In this document: in pieces, positions 17,881 through 26,591 of the stretch | Layout: each line of letters begins with the position of its first letter | Position numbering within the stretch: position 1 is the stretch's first letter | Source: Burkholderiaceae bacterium | Lineage (GTDB): Bacteria > Pseudomonadota > Gammaproteobacteria > Burkholderiales > Burkholderiaceae_B | Reading direction: 5' to 3' | DNA length: 64,000 nt | Assembly (NCBI GenBank): GCA_017983955.1 | Contig: JAGOAJ010000001.1 | Location: 186,001 to 250,000, forward strand | Position numbers and translations under genes: made by a program | Notes under the pieces: model-generated | What the model saw: the letters and a program-made list of their open reading frames with translations, nothing else | Told to the model about the DNA's origin: nothing | The model's database searches: none

Positions 17881-18450
17881 ATGAAAAAAACACTTATTGC
17901 TGCACTGTTTACGTCTCTGGTTGCCGGTACGGCATTTGCTGCGCCACAAACCTATGTACTTGACCAAACCCATACCTTCCCGCGCTTCTCGTATAACCAC
18001 ATGGGTCTGTCCAAGCAAATTCTGCGGTTCAACAAAACCACGGGATCGGTTGTGCTGGATAAAGAAACTAAGCAAGCGCATGTTGACGTCACCATAGACA
18101 TGACGTCGATTGATACCGGTTTCCCTATGTTCGACGGTCATATTCAGGGTGAAGATTTCCTGGATACAGCCAAGTACGCGACAGCTACCTTCAAGTCCAC
18201 CAAGGTGGTTTTTGAAGGCGATAAGGTCGTAAGCATAGACGGCGACCTGACAATTAAAGACGTTACCAAGCCCATCACCCTTACTGTGACTTCGTTCTTT
18301 AATGGTGCACATCCTATGCTGAAGAAAGACGCCATTGGTGCCAACGCCACTGCGGTCATCAAGCGTAGCGAGTTTAATGCTGGCAAGTTTGCCCCCGGTG
18401 TGGGCGACGATGTCACCCTAGACATCGCCCTGGAAGCTATTGCCGAATAA
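17881..18450 (+). CDS. YceI family periplasmic protein (second copy)
   Basis: A 189-residue YceI protein. The ATG at 17881 is chosen because it begins a textbook signal peptide (MKKTLIAALFTSLVAG to AFA); the frame is open upstream into the first copy but without signal features. The mature domain includes TFPRFSYNHMGLSKQ and DFLDTAKYATATFKS, close to E. coli YceI. It follows the first copy by 43 bp. A GC-rich inverted repeat sits just after its stop. Expected role: periplasmic binding of an isoprenoid lipid, linked to cytochrome b561. Confidence 0.92.
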   Translation: MKKTLIAALFTSLVAGTAFAAPQTYVLDQTHTFPRFSYNHMGLSKQILRFNKTTGSVVLDKETKQAHVDVTIDMTSIDTGFPMFDGHIQGEDFLDTAKYATATFKSTKVVFEGDKVVSIDGDLTIKDVTKPITLTVTSFFNGAHPMLKKDAIGANATAVIKRSEFNAGKFAPGVGDDVTLDIALEAIAE

Positions 18451-18466
18451 TCGTATCAGCGCTGTC

Positions 18467-18491
18467 GTGCATCCCCACTATGGGGATGCAC
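18467..18491. terminator. Inverted repeat after the second yceI gene
   Basis: GTGCATCCCC (18467-18476) and GGGGATGCAC (18482-18491) form a perfect 10-bp stem with a 5-base loop, 17 bp after the yceI stop. No T run follows, so it may be a partial terminator or an mRNA 3'-protecting hairpin that sets the level of the downstream pirin gene. Confidence 0.5.
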
Positions 18492-18532
18492 TGCTGAAAA
18501 GCCATGCGCTGTACTTTTCAAAGGAAAACCAT

Positions 18533-19240
18533 ATGTTAGAAATCCGCAAAAGCGAAGACCGTGGTGTTGCAGAGCATGGTTGGCTAAGCTCACGACACAC
18601 GTTTTCATTCGCCAATTATTACGACCCCCTGCATACCGGTTTTGGCCCGCTGCTGGTCATCAACGAAGACCGGGTACAACCTGGACAAGGCTTTGGCGCC
18701 CATAGCCACCGGGATATGGAAATCATCTCGTATGTACTGGATGGTGCCCTTGAGCATAAAGACAGCATGGGCACGGGGTCCGTCATTCAGTATGGTCATG
18801 TACAGCGTATGAGTGCTGGCAACGGCGTCGAACATAGCGAGTTCAATCACTCGGCTTCTGAGCCTGTACATTTTCTGCAAATATGGATTGCGCCCAATGT
18901 TAAAGGCATCGCACCTAGCTACGAAGAAAAGTATTACGATCATGCAAGCAAAAAAGGACAATGGCGTTTGATTGCATCTCCTGATGGAAGGGATGGATCG
19001 GTCCTGATTCACCAGGATGCCACCCTCTATGCATCGATTCTGGATGGCGACGAAACGCTTGAATATGCCTTATCCGGCGACCGATGTGCTTACGTACATG
19101 TTGCGCGGGGAACGGTTACCCTCAATGGCGTGGCACTAAAGGCTGGCGATGCGCTAAAAATTATTGACGAGCCGGGTATCACTGCGGGCGACGCGATCCA
19201 TGCGGAAATTCTGCTTTTTGACTTACCGCTTCCGAACTAG
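18533..19240 (+). CDS. Pirin family protein
   Basis: Bicupin metal protein of 235 residues. The ATG at 18533 is chosen because an AGGA site precedes it and pirins start close to the RKSEDRG segment; an upstream in-frame ATG at 18440 overlaps the yceI 3' end and the hairpin. Metal ligands are expected in GFGAHSHRDMEIIS and in GNGVEHSEFNHS. The C-terminal half, with WIAPNVKGIAPSYEEKY, is standard for YhaK/YhhW-type pirins. Bacterial pirins include quercetinases and redox sensors; the role here is unknown. It is probably the last gene of the cytochrome b561-yceI-yceI group. Confidence 0.92.
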   Translation: MLEIRKSEDRGVAEHGWLSSRHTFSFANYYDPLHTGFGPLLVINEDRVQPGQGFGAHSHRDMEIISYVLDGALEHKDSMGTGSVIQYGHVQRMSAGNGVEHSEFNHSASEPVHFLQIWIAPNVKGIAPSYEEKYYDHASKKGQWRLIASPDGRDGSVLIHQDATLYASILDGDETLEYALSGDRCAYVHVARGTVTLNGVALKAGDALKIIDEPGITAGDAIHAEILLFDLPLPN

Positions 19241-19263
19241 AAGCGCGAAGTAAGTAAGGTCGG

Positions 19264-20499
19264 CTACGCGGGCCGTCGCAAAGCAGTCACACTGTACGCC
19301 GCCACGGCGAAAGCCAACGGCGCAAACGACACCCAGAGCACCGTATTCCAACCATGCGAAGCCAACAAACTTCCCGAAGCGAACGACCCCACAGCCATGA
19401 TTCCGAAAACAATGAAATCATTGAAAGACTGAACGCGAGCCCCCTCCTCGGGCCTGTGGCATTCGAGTACCAGCGCTGAAGCACCGACAAAGCTGAAGTT
19501 CCAGCCGAGTCCTAGCAAGATCAAGGTGAGCCAGAAATGCTCAACATCATTACCTACCAACCCGACCGCCGCCGACAAACCGATCAATACCAATCCCGCC
19601 GTCACCACAGGGCCTGCCCCGAATCTCGTGATCAACCGCCCGGTAAAGAAACTAGGCAGAAACATGGCAATGACGTGCCACTGCATGCCCAAATTGGCAG
19701 TTTCCAATGCATGGCCGGACATTTGCATTGCTAACGGGGCTGCCGTCATCACGAAGTTCATAAGCAAATAGGAAACCGTGCCGCAAATGACTGCAGTGAT
19801 GAAACGCGGTTGGCGAACGATTACTGAGAGTGGTCGCCCTCCTGATGCCGCCTTAGCTGTGAGCTTCGGTAGCCGGACGCCAAGCAATACAAAAGCCGAC
19901 GCCGCCGCCACGGCCGCCTGCACAAGGAAGGTGACAGCAAACATATAAGGCGGCCATAAGTCCATTGTGTAGGTGACAAGCTGCGGTCCTATGACCCCGG
20001 CTGCCACACCGCCCCCCATAACAAATGAAAGAGCACGGGCGCGCATCTGCGGCTCCACACCATCGGCAGCAGCAAAGCGAAAGGACAGAACGACCGCCGC
20101 ATAGGCGCCGCCAAAAAATGTCGCCATGCAAAACAGCCAGAAGGAACTCAGAAAAACCGCGATTGCTCCCAGTAGTCCGACCAGCACGCCACAACCCGTT
20201 CCGGCCAGAAAAGCGGCTCGCCGACCGTATCGCCGAGCGATCACACCCATGGGCATGGTACACGCGGCCATGCCCACCACGAAAATGGAAATAGGCAAAG
20301 TCGCCAATGCCTTATCGGGTGCGAGCACATTGCCAACAATCGCTCCAGTGGCATAAACCACCACTGAATTTGCACCGGCCAAGGCCTGCGCCAGCGTAAG
20401 ACGAATGATGTTTCCGAACTGGTCGCGCTGGGACAATATAGGCGTATTTTCTTCTAACGGAGCAGCATCAGTATGAGACAAGATTTTCCCTAAAACCAT
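19264..20499 (-). CDS. MFS transporter
   Basis: Twelve-helix major facilitator protein of 411 residues. Motif A-like sequence MPMGVIARRYGRRAAF lies in the loop after TM2, and the second half repeats it as TGRLITRFGAGPVV. The N-terminus carries about 35 polar residues before TM1. It looks like a drug or small-molecule exporter of the YgaY/NreB-like type; no substrate is evident. Transcribed alone, convergent with the pirin gene and divergent from a marR-MFS pair. Confidence 0.82.
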   Translation of the reverse strand: MVLGKILSHTDAAPLEENTPILSQRDQFGNIIRLTLAQALAGANSVVVYATGAIVGNVLAPDKALATLPISIFVVGMAACTMPMGVIARRYGRRAAFLAGTGCGVLVGLLGAIAVFLSSFWLFCMATFFGGAYAAVVLSFRFAAADGVEPQMRARALSFVMGGGVAAGVIGPQLVTYTMDLWPPYMFAVTFLVQAAVAAASAFVLLGVRLPKLTAKAASGGRPLSVIVRQPRFITAVICGTVSYLLMNFVMTAAPLAMQMSGHALETANLGMQWHVIAMFLPSFFTGRLITRFGAGPVVTAGLVLIGLSAAVGLVGNDVEHFWLTLILLGLGWNFSFVGASALVLECHRPEEGARVQSFNDFIVFGIMAVGSFASGSLLASHGWNTVLWVSFAPLAFAVAAYSVTALRRPA

Positions 20500-20656
20500 A
20501 TGTGACTGCTCATGATTGTATGTCCATAATCAGTGCATTGCGAAATCCTGGACAACGGAACCATGCCCTATCCCCCTGGCGACGTGGATGAGCCGCGGGC
20601 ACATACCGCGACATAACAAGGTGGACTTGAGCTACAGTTTTTTTATTTCCGCTTGT

Positions 20657-20696
20657 GTTTACGGGTAAACCCGCAGTAAAATACTTTGCATGCAAA
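20657..20696. promoter_or_regulatory. Operator/promoter region of the marR-MFS operon
   Basis: Two perfect palindromes lie here: GTTTACGGGTAAAC (20657-20670) and TTTGCATGCAAA (20685-20696); the second contains the marR start codon. Between them TAAAAT (20677-20682) fits a -10 box, with TTGTGT (20653-20658) as a possible -35. A start of transcription about 7 bp later would fall on the ATG, implying a leaderless or nearly leaderless message. MarR binding to either palindrome would block this promoter. Assigned by eye. Confidence 0.45.
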
Positions 20697-21202
20697 CTAA
20701 CCCTCCAGTTCACGAAATATCCGCGCCTGAGCTCTGTCAAGCGCGTTCTAGATTTGGGGTCCTGCTTGGAAGTGTGTACAGACAGTGGCGCCGTCAGGTG
20801 GATTTGAGTTTCAAAGACTTGGGGCTATCCGATGCAACGCGCATGCCCTTGTTGGTGTTGTATGTGCAAGATGAACCTCTGCGTCAAAAAGATTTGGCCG
20901 ATGCGTTGTACTTGGACACGTCATCCTTAGTGCGGGTGCTGGCGCAACTGCGAAAGGCGCAACTGATCGATTGGACCAATGACCCAGCTGACCGGCGCAC
21001 CAAATGCATAGCTTTGACGCCTGCCGGACGCGAAATGGCCGCGTTGATCTTGGCCAAGAGCCTGGAAATTGAGCAGACCATCTTGGCAGACCTTTCCCCG
21101 CACGAGCAAGAAGTCACGCGACTAGCGCTAGAAAAGATTTCACTGCGCTTTGAGGCTCTTCATCACCCTGCCCCACACCAAAAAAACACGGTTGAAAAAT
21201 GA
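20690..21202 (+). CDS. MarR-family transcriptional regulator
   Basis: A 170-residue winged-helix regulator. The MarR domain spans about residues 25-150, with MPLLVLYVQDEPLRQKDLADAL and the wing region TNDPADRRTKCIALT, the standard DxRxxxxxLT form. Its stop overlaps the start of an MFS transporter by 4 bp, so it is the local repressor of an efflux operon by analogy with EmrRAB-type loci. Perfect palindromes surround its start codon, which fits autoregulation. Confidence 0.9.
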   Translation: MQTNPPVHEISAPELCQARSRFGVLLGSVYRQWRRQVDLSFKDLGLSDATRMPLLVLYVQDEPLRQKDLADALYLDTSSLVRVLAQLRKAQLIDWTNDPADRRTKCIALTPAGREMAALILAKSLEIEQTILADLSPHEQEVTRLALEKISLRFEALHHPAPHQKNTVEK

Positions 21203-22404
21203 AATTGAAAGGATCGCCTTTCGCTTGGGTGAGTTTTGCCATGATCGTCGGGGTGATGAGCATTGCGCTAATCAGTCCCTTATATGCGCTGTACAAAGAG
21301 GCATGGCAACTACAAACCAGCGACATCTCACTCATTTATGTGATTTACATGAGCGGTGCGCTATTGGGCCTGTTGTTTTTGGGACGTTTGCCCGATCGCG
21401 TCGGTTTTCGCCTGATGATGCAGTGGGGCTTGGCGCTGGCCTTGACTGGCACTGCCATAAGCCTGATCGCGTGGAACATGTCTAGCTTGAATGTTGGGCG
21501 CTTTATTGTGGGCGTGGCCTCGAGCATGCTGACCACCAGTGCTACCTTAGGCTTGTCCAAGCTGTCTCGTCGCGGCAATATGCAGCACGTATCCATGATG
21601 ACAGGCTTTTTGATGGCCTTTGGTTTCGGCTTGGGGCCGTTGGTGGGCGGCATCATAGGCCAATGGGCCCCAGCCCCATTGGTAACCACCTATATTCCAA
21701 CCCTGTTTTTAGGCGCCTTGGGTTTGACGGCCTTATACCGCTTGAAATTGCCGGACAACGCCAAGCCCGACCCTGGTCAGCGAGTGTGCTTGCGCGATGT
21801 CTTACCGACATTGACGTGGCCAGAGCCGAGTGCCTCCAAGGCTTTTGTACTGACCTGCTGCCTGCCCTTCTTGGCATTTGGCGTCTTCGGTCTGTACGCA
21901 TCCATGGCGCCGCTGTTTCTAGATAAGCTGCTGCCCTGGCATGGCCCTGTGGTAAGCGGCACAGCCATTGCCTTGATCTTATTCTCCTCGGCGATCGTCC
22001 AAGTCATGGCCGCACGCATGCCTACTCACTGGTGCGGCGCGCTAGGATTGATCAGCTTGGCGGCCAGCAACGCTGTACTGATGACGAATCTGTGGGCGGG
22101 CTCCGCCTTGCTGTTCGCTTTGGGCGTATTGCTCACCGCGCTGGGGCACGGTATGAGCATGCTCGCTGGCCTAAGCATGATCAATCGTCTTGCCACGTCC
22201 AGCAATCGCTCGGGATTGCTGGCCACCTATTTGGTCATTGGATACATCGGCAGCATGGTGCCCATGATGGGCATAGGCTGGATTGCTGACCACTGGAGCA
22301 TGGAAGTGGCTATCTGCGCATTCGGCACCCTAGTCATCGCGATGGGGGTGCCTGTGGCGGTGTTTTTCCAACGCCATCCGCACATGCAGTCAACAAGGGC
22401 TTAG
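21199..22404 (+). CDS. MFS efflux transporter
   Basis: A 401-residue major facilitator protein with about 12 hydrophobic helices. The loop motif LGRLPDRVGFRLMMQWG matches MFS motif A. Translation overlaps the marR stop (ATGA), showing coupling. It resembles exporters of the Bcr/YdhP-like set; a toxic small molecule or aromatic compound is the likely substrate. It is convergent with a LysR gene 24 bp away. Confidence 0.85.
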   Translation: MKLKGSPFAWVSFAMIVGVMSIALISPLYALYKEAWQLQTSDISLIYVIYMSGALLGLLFLGRLPDRVGFRLMMQWGLALALTGTAISLIAWNMSSLNVGRFIVGVASSMLTTSATLGLSKLSRRGNMQHVSMMTGFLMAFGFGLGPLVGGIIGQWAPAPLVTTYIPTLFLGALGLTALYRLKLPDNAKPDPGQRVCLRDVLPTLTWPEPSASKAFVLTCCLPFLAFGVFGLYASMAPLFLDKLLPWHGPVVSGTAIALILFSSAIVQVMAARMPTHWCGALGLISLAASNAVLMTNLWAGSALLFALGVLLTALGHGMSMLAGLSMINRLATSSNRSGLLATYLVIGYIGSMVPMMGIGWIADHWSMEVAICAFGTLVIAMGVPVAVFFQRHPHMQSTRA

Positions 22405-22428
22405 TCACAAGCCTTAGTGCAGATCTTT

Positions 22429-23370
22429 TCAGCAGATCGTCGTACTATCTGGCTGACCCGGGTTGAACACCGAGCAATCCCTGGCTGCCAAACTGACCAG
22501 CTCATCCACCGTGACCCGCACTTTTGGCTGTAGATGCCAGGTCTTTGGCCAAATGACATGAATCGGCATGGTGCCGCCCGATATTTCAGAAAAAACTTGT
22601 ATGAGCGCCCCCGTGCGAAGGGCCTCATCAGCCAACCAAGTCGGTAATTGGGCTAAGCCGCCGCCAGCAAGACATGCATCCAGCAAGGCATCGCCATCAG
22701 TCAACTCATGGCGCGAGGGTACTTCCTGTGGTTCGATTCTCCCCTGCTCATTCTTTAACAACCAGGTGGGTCGATGACCTGGGCGCCAACCCGTGAGGCA
22801 ATCATGCTTGGATAGGTCTGCGCGGTTAGCGGGCACGCCGTGGCGTTTCAGGTAGGCGGGCGAAGCACAAATCACCAGATGCTGCACCCCTAAGGGGCGC
22901 GCGACGATATCAAGAGAGTCAGGCAACACACCTATGCGCACGGCCAGGTCTATCCCTTCGCTTACTAGATCAACAGGTCGATCCCTGAGTGAAACCGACA
23001 GGTCCAGCCTTGGGTAGCGCAGACCCAGCTTTAACAACGAAGGCAAAATGTGACGGCGACCGAACGTAGTCGGCAGATCAATACGCAGTCGGCCAATAGG
23101 GTGCTGATGGCCCGTCGACAAGTACGCCTCTGCTTGATCCAATTCCTCAAGGATACGTCGACAACTCATTAGATATGCCTCGCCTTCGCTTGTCAGATCT
23201 ATACGCCGGGTTGTTCGATGCAACAACTGCACGCCCAGACGCTTCTCTAGCTTCGAGATGCTTTTCCCGACAGCCGAACCGGTTACGCCCAGCGATAACG
23301 CTGCTGCAGTGAAGCTGCCCCCATCAACGGTGGCGACAAACTCTCGAATACCGGCAAAGCGATCTTCCAT
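22429..23370 (-). CDS. LysR-family transcriptional regulator
   Basis: A 313-residue LTTR with an HTH at about residues 5-63 (FVATVDGGSFTAAALSLG, GSAVGKSISKLEKRLGVQLLHRTTRR) and an effector domain of the CrgA/AaeR-like group. It is divergent from an alcohol dehydrogenase-like gene with about 145 bp between them, the usual layout for an LTTR and its target. The intergenic stretch contains an inverted TTCC-GGAA pair (23426-23429 and 23435-23438) that could be part of a binding site, although short. Confidence 0.88.
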   Translation of the reverse strand: MEDRFAGIREFVATVDGGSFTAAALSLGVTGSAVGKSISKLEKRLGVQLLHRTTRRIDLTSEGEAYLMSCRRILEELDQAEAYLSTGHQHPIGRLRIDLPTTFGRRHILPSLLKLGLRYPRLDLSVSLRDRPVDLVSEGIDLAVRIGVLPDSLDIVARPLGVQHLVICASPAYLKRHGVPANRADLSKHDCLTGWRPGHRPTWLLKNEQGRIEPQEVPSRHELTDGDALLDACLAGGGLAQLPTWLADEALRTGALIQVFSEISGGTMPIHVIWPKTWHLQPKVRVTVDELVSLAARDCSVFNPGQPDSTTIC

Positions 23371-23516
23371 GGTTTTCCTATTGCGGACTATTGGGATCGA
23401 ATGATTGGAATTATAACCACTAACTTTCCTAGCGGGAACTAATTAAACTGATTCAACCTTGGAAGAGCGTTAGGCGTTCGACCTTCCCTTGATGACATCC
23501 GTGAACTGGAGAAGAA

Positions 23517-24530
23517 ATGAAAGCATGGCTATTGAAAGATTTTGGCTTGAAAAATCTACACCTTGAAGAAACCCCCACACCGGAGCCTCAGGCAGGAGAG
23601 CTCTTGGTGAAAGTGGGCGCGGTGTCCTTGAATTACCGTGACAAGGCGATAGTAGATGGGTTTTACGAGCCGCACATGGTTCCTAAGCCTTTGATTCCTG
23701 TCTCGGACGCTGCAGGGACTGTCGTGGCTGTGGGCCAGGGTGTTAGCCGTTTTAACATCGGTGATCGGGTGAATTCAACGTTGTATTCACGCTGGATTGA
23801 TGGGCCTCCCGGACCCAATGAACCAGACTACTGCTTTGGCTCTCCCCTGCCCGGCGGACTGGCTGAATACATGATCATTCACGAAGAAAGTGCCGTCAAA
23901 GCACCTGACATGATGAGCGATGAAGAGGCTTCGACCTTGCCGATCGCTGCCTTAACTGCTTGGTATAGCCTGATGGATGTTGGCAACCTTCAACCTGGCC
24001 AGACAGTGCTGGTGCAGGGTACCGGCGGGGTCTCCATTTTTGCGGCGCAAATTGCTGTAGCGCACGGCGCTCGCGTTATCGCAACCTCGAGCAGCGACGA
24101 AAACCTGGCCAAGGTCAAAGCACTGGGCGTCAGCGACGGCATTAACTACAAGACCCACCCGAATTGGGAGCAGCAGGTGCTGGAACTGACGGATGGCAAG
24201 GGCGTTGATATTACCGTTGATGTCGCTGGTGGCAATGGTTTGAATCAATCTATCGCCGCGACCAAAGCCGCTGGGATCATCACACAAGTCGGTTTTCTGA
24301 CCGGGCAGACTTCGGCACTCAATTTAATGCCCTTGATCTTTCGACAAACGACGATACGGGGCATTGCCGTTGCTCCACGTTCCTCCTTCGAACGGATGAA
24401 CCCGTTTCTCGATAAGCATCAGATCAAACCGGTTATCGAGCAGGTGTACGCGTTCGAAGATGCCGTCCAGGCCTATGAGCATTTATCTAAAGGCGCGTTC
24501 GGTAAAATCGTGATCAAGATCGCCGATTAA
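23517..24530 (+). CDS. Zinc-independent NAD(P)-dependent alcohol dehydrogenase / quinone oxidoreductase family
   Basis: Medium-chain dehydrogenase/reductase of 337 residues. The GroES-like domain lacks the GHE zinc-site motif, and the nucleotide-binding loop VQGTGGVSIFAAQIA (about residues 162-176) fits an NADPH-using Rossmann fold. The sequence SLNYRDKAIVDG is common in zinc-independent members. Divergent from a LysR gene that probably controls it. A fragment of a second MDR gene lies just downstream. Confidence 0.88.
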   Translation: MKAWLLKDFGLKNLHLEETPTPEPQAGELLVKVGAVSLNYRDKAIVDGFYEPHMVPKPLIPVSDAAGTVVAVGQGVSRFNIGDRVNSTLYSRWIDGPPGPNEPDYCFGSPLPGGLAEYMIIHEESAVKAPDMMSDEEASTLPIAALTAWYSLMDVGNLQPGQTVLVQGTGGVSIFAAQIAVAHGARVIATSSSDENLAKVKALGVSDGINYKTHPNWEQQVLELTDGKGVDITVDVAGGNGLNQSIAATKAAGIITQVGFLTGQTSALNLMPLIFRQTTIRGIAVAPRSSFERMNPFLDKHQIKPVIEQVYAFEDAVQAYEHLSKGAFGKIVIKIAD

Positions 24531-24541
24531 GAACAGGAGAA

Positions 24542-24703
24542 TATGATGTCGAAGGCGTCCACGCTGGCGACGCTGTGGGCGTACTGCCAGGCTTCGACAC
24601 CAGCAAGTACGGCACTTACGTCGATCATGCCATCATCCCGCAGGCCTATGTGTTGCCGCAGCCGCAAGGGTTGACCAACATTCAGGCGGCGGGGACGACC
24701 TGA
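24542..24703 (+). pseudogene. Fragment of a medium-chain dehydrogenase gene
   Basis: Fifty-four codons in one frame, ending at TGA 24701-24703, read like the middle of a zinc-type alcohol dehydrogenase/quinone reductase: VEGVHAGDAVGVLPGF, then YGTYVDHAIIPQAYVLPQPQGL. This matches the region that leads into the cofactor domain, but there is no start and no continuation, and the fragment begins 11 bp after the intact dehydrogenase stop. Probably the remains of a second MDR gene partly deleted when the tetR-OYE unit was placed here. Confidence 0.6.
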
Positions 24704-24768
24704 GCAATTCATTGCTTGCTCTAGTATCTCCGTTACCGTTGTCTGCTTACCCGCCTTGCCTTAACCAA

Positions 24769-24782
24769 TAGACGACTGGTCA
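24769..24782. promoter_or_regulatory. Candidate TetR (NemR-like) operator upstream of tetR
   Basis: TAGACGACTGGTCA, an imperfect inverted repeat (TAGAC and GTCA half sites). The identical 14-mer recurs at 25411-25424 before the OYE gene. Here it overlaps the -35 position relative to TACACT (24792-24797). Two exact copies flanking one regulator strongly suggest its binding site. Confidence 0.75.
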
Positions 24783-24805
24783 GTTTTTAAGTACACTGAA
24801 TAGTT

Positions 24806-25387
24806 ATGAAGAAACCAGCACAAGAAATGCGTCAGCACATCCTGGATGTCGCCAGAACACTGATGACCCACAAAGGCTATACCGCCGTCGGCCTAGCCGA
24901 GGTGGTGGCGTCCGCTGGCGTGCCCAAAGGATCGTTCTACTATTACTTCAAATCGAAGGAAGAATTCGGGCAAGCCTTGCTGAAGGAATATTTTTCCGAG
25001 TACCTGGTCACGGTTGACATGCTGCTGAAGGCAGACGGCTCGGCAGCGCAGCGGTTAACGCACTACTTTCAGTATTGGGCACGCACCCAGGGTTCGGACC
25101 TGCCCGACGGCAAGTGCCTGGTGGTTAAGCTGGGGCCGGAAGTGTGCGATCTATCCGAAGACATGCGTGTGGTGCTGAAGACGGGAACCGATGCCATCAT
25201 CAAGCGCATCACCCAATGCATTGAGCAAGGGCAGCTTGATGGCTCGATACAGGCTGAAACTCCGGCCGCCGCACTGGCCGAATCACTCTATCAGCTCTGG
25301 CTGGGGGCATCGCTGCTTGCCAAGCTGAACAAAGACAACACGCCTTTCGATACCGCCCTGATCAACATGCAGCGTCTGCTTTCCTGA
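24806..25387 (+). CDS. TetR/AcrR-family regulator, NemR-like
   Basis: A 193-residue repressor. The HTH occupies about residues 8-55 (ILDVARTLMTHKGYTAVGLAEVVASAGVPKGSFYYYF pattern in separate pieces), and the C-terminal ligand domain contains PDGKCLVVKLGPEVCDLS, with cysteines at about residues 99 and 109. E. coli NemR controls nemA, an OYE reductase, through reactive cysteines. Here the next gene is also an OYE reductase and the two share identical operators, so a NemR-like electrophile-sensing role is inferred. The match of cysteine positions to NemR has not been verified. Confidence 0.88.
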   Translation: MKKPAQEMRQHILDVARTLMTHKGYTAVGLAEVVASAGVPKGSFYYYFKSKEEFGQALLKEYFSEYLVTVDMLLKADGSAAQRLTHYFQYWARTQGSDLPDGKCLVVKLGPEVCDLSEDMRVVLKTGTDAIIKRITQCIEQGQLDGSIQAETPAAALAESLYQLWLGASLLAKLNKDNTPFDTALINMQRLLS

Positions 25388-25410
25388 GCAATATTTTTTT
25401 ACTTATTTTA

Positions 25411-25424
25411 TAGACGACTGGTCA
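25411..25424. promoter_or_regulatory. Candidate TetR (NemR-like) operator upstream of the OYE gene
   Basis: Second exact copy of TAGACGACTGGTCA, 22 bp before the OYE start at 25446 and next to a possible -10 box TATATT (25427-25432). Together with the copy upstream of tetR it indicates joint repression of regulator and enzyme. Confidence 0.75.
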
Positions 25425-25445
25425 ATTATATTGGAACTAATTCAC

Positions 25446-26549
25446 ATGACTGATAACAGTATTCGAACCGACCTGTTCTCGCCCACCACGATGGGCGCCC
25501 TTGAACTGGACAACCGCATTATCATGGCCCCGCTTACCCGCAGTCGTTATGGCGAAGATGGCATTCCAGATGAGCTGCACGCCACCTACTACGCCCAACG
25601 CGCAGGCGCCGGCCTGATCTTCGCCGAGGCCACCAACATTTCGCCGCAAGGACGTGGCTACGCGGCCACACCTGGACTCTGGAACGACGAGCAAGTGGCC
25701 GGTTGGAGGAAAGTTACCGATGCGGTACATGCAGCAGACGGCAAGATAGTCAGCCAGCTGTGGCACGTTGGCCGCTACTCCAGCACCCTGCTGCAGCCCA
25801 ATGGCGAAGCTCCGGTTGCGCCATCGGCGATCAAGGCGGACGGCGACACTTACACCGTCGATGGAATTGTGCCGGTGTCCATGCCACGCGCTTTGGAGGC
25901 TGACGAGATCCCCGGCATCATCGAACAGTACAAGAATGCTGCTGAAAACGCTAAACGCGCCGGGTTCGACGGTGTGGAAGTCCACTCAGCCAACAGCTAT
26001 CTGCTGGATCAATTTATACGCGATTCGACCAATCAGCGCAGCGACCGGTATGGCGGCTCTATCGAGAACCGTACGCGCCTGACGCTGGAAGTCACCGAAG
26101 CCGTGGTCAACATCTGGGGCAGCGACCGTGTGGGCATCCGCCTATCACCGGTAACGCCCAATGTCGGCAACACATCGCCCGATAGCGACGTAATGGCCAC
26201 CTACGGCTACCTGATCAAACAACTGAACAGCTTCAAGCTGGCCTATTTACACTTCGTGGAAGGCGCGACCGGCGGCTCGCGCGACCTACCAGATGGAGTG
26301 GACCTAGATGCGCTGCGTGCGTTGTTCGACGGCCCCTACATCGGCAACAACGGCTACGACCTTGATCTTGCAATTGAACGCCGCGCGCTAGGCAAGATTG
26401 ACGCGGCGGCCTTTGGCCGACCGTTCATCGCCAATCCCGATCTGGTCGCGCGCCTGCGGCACGGCATCGAATTGGCTGTCGCACCGCACGAATCCTACTA
26501 CGGTGGTGGAGCCAAAGGATATACAGACTGGCCCACAGGCAACTATTGA
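25446..26549 (+). CDS. nemA: Old Yellow Enzyme family alkene reductase (NemA-like), second copy
   Basis: FMN-dependent ene-reductase of 367 residues from the ATG at 25446; a TTG upstream is less likely. Catalytic and flavin residues are present: IMAPLTRSR (26-34), QLWHVGRYS (104-112), and His180, Asn183 and Tyr185 in HSANSYLL. Expected to detoxify electrophiles such as maleimides, enones or nitro compounds using NADPH. It is under the same operator as the TetR gene upstream, and two NAD(P)-binding oxidoreductase genes follow on the same strand, suggesting a reactive-electrophile response operon. Confidence 0.93.
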   Translation: MTDNSIRTDLFSPTTMGALELDNRIIMAPLTRSRYGEDGIPDELHATYYAQRAGAGLIFAEATNISPQGRGYAATPGLWNDEQVAGWRKVTDAVHAADGKIVSQLWHVGRYSSTLLQPNGEAPVAPSAIKADGDTYTVDGIVPVSMPRALEADEIPGIIEQYKNAAENAKRAGFDGVEVHSANSYLLDQFIRDSTNQRSDRYGGSIENRTRLTLEVTEAVVNIWGSDRVGIRLSPVTPNVGNTSPDSDVMATYGYLIKQLNSFKLAYLHFVEGATGGSRDLPDGVDLDALRALFDGPYIGNNGYDLDLAIERRALGKIDAAAFGRPFIANPDLVARLRHGIELAVAPHESYYGGGAKGYTDWPTGNY

Positions 26550-26591
26550 TTAGATACATAACCAGGCCATCAGACCTGACAAGGAACTCCT

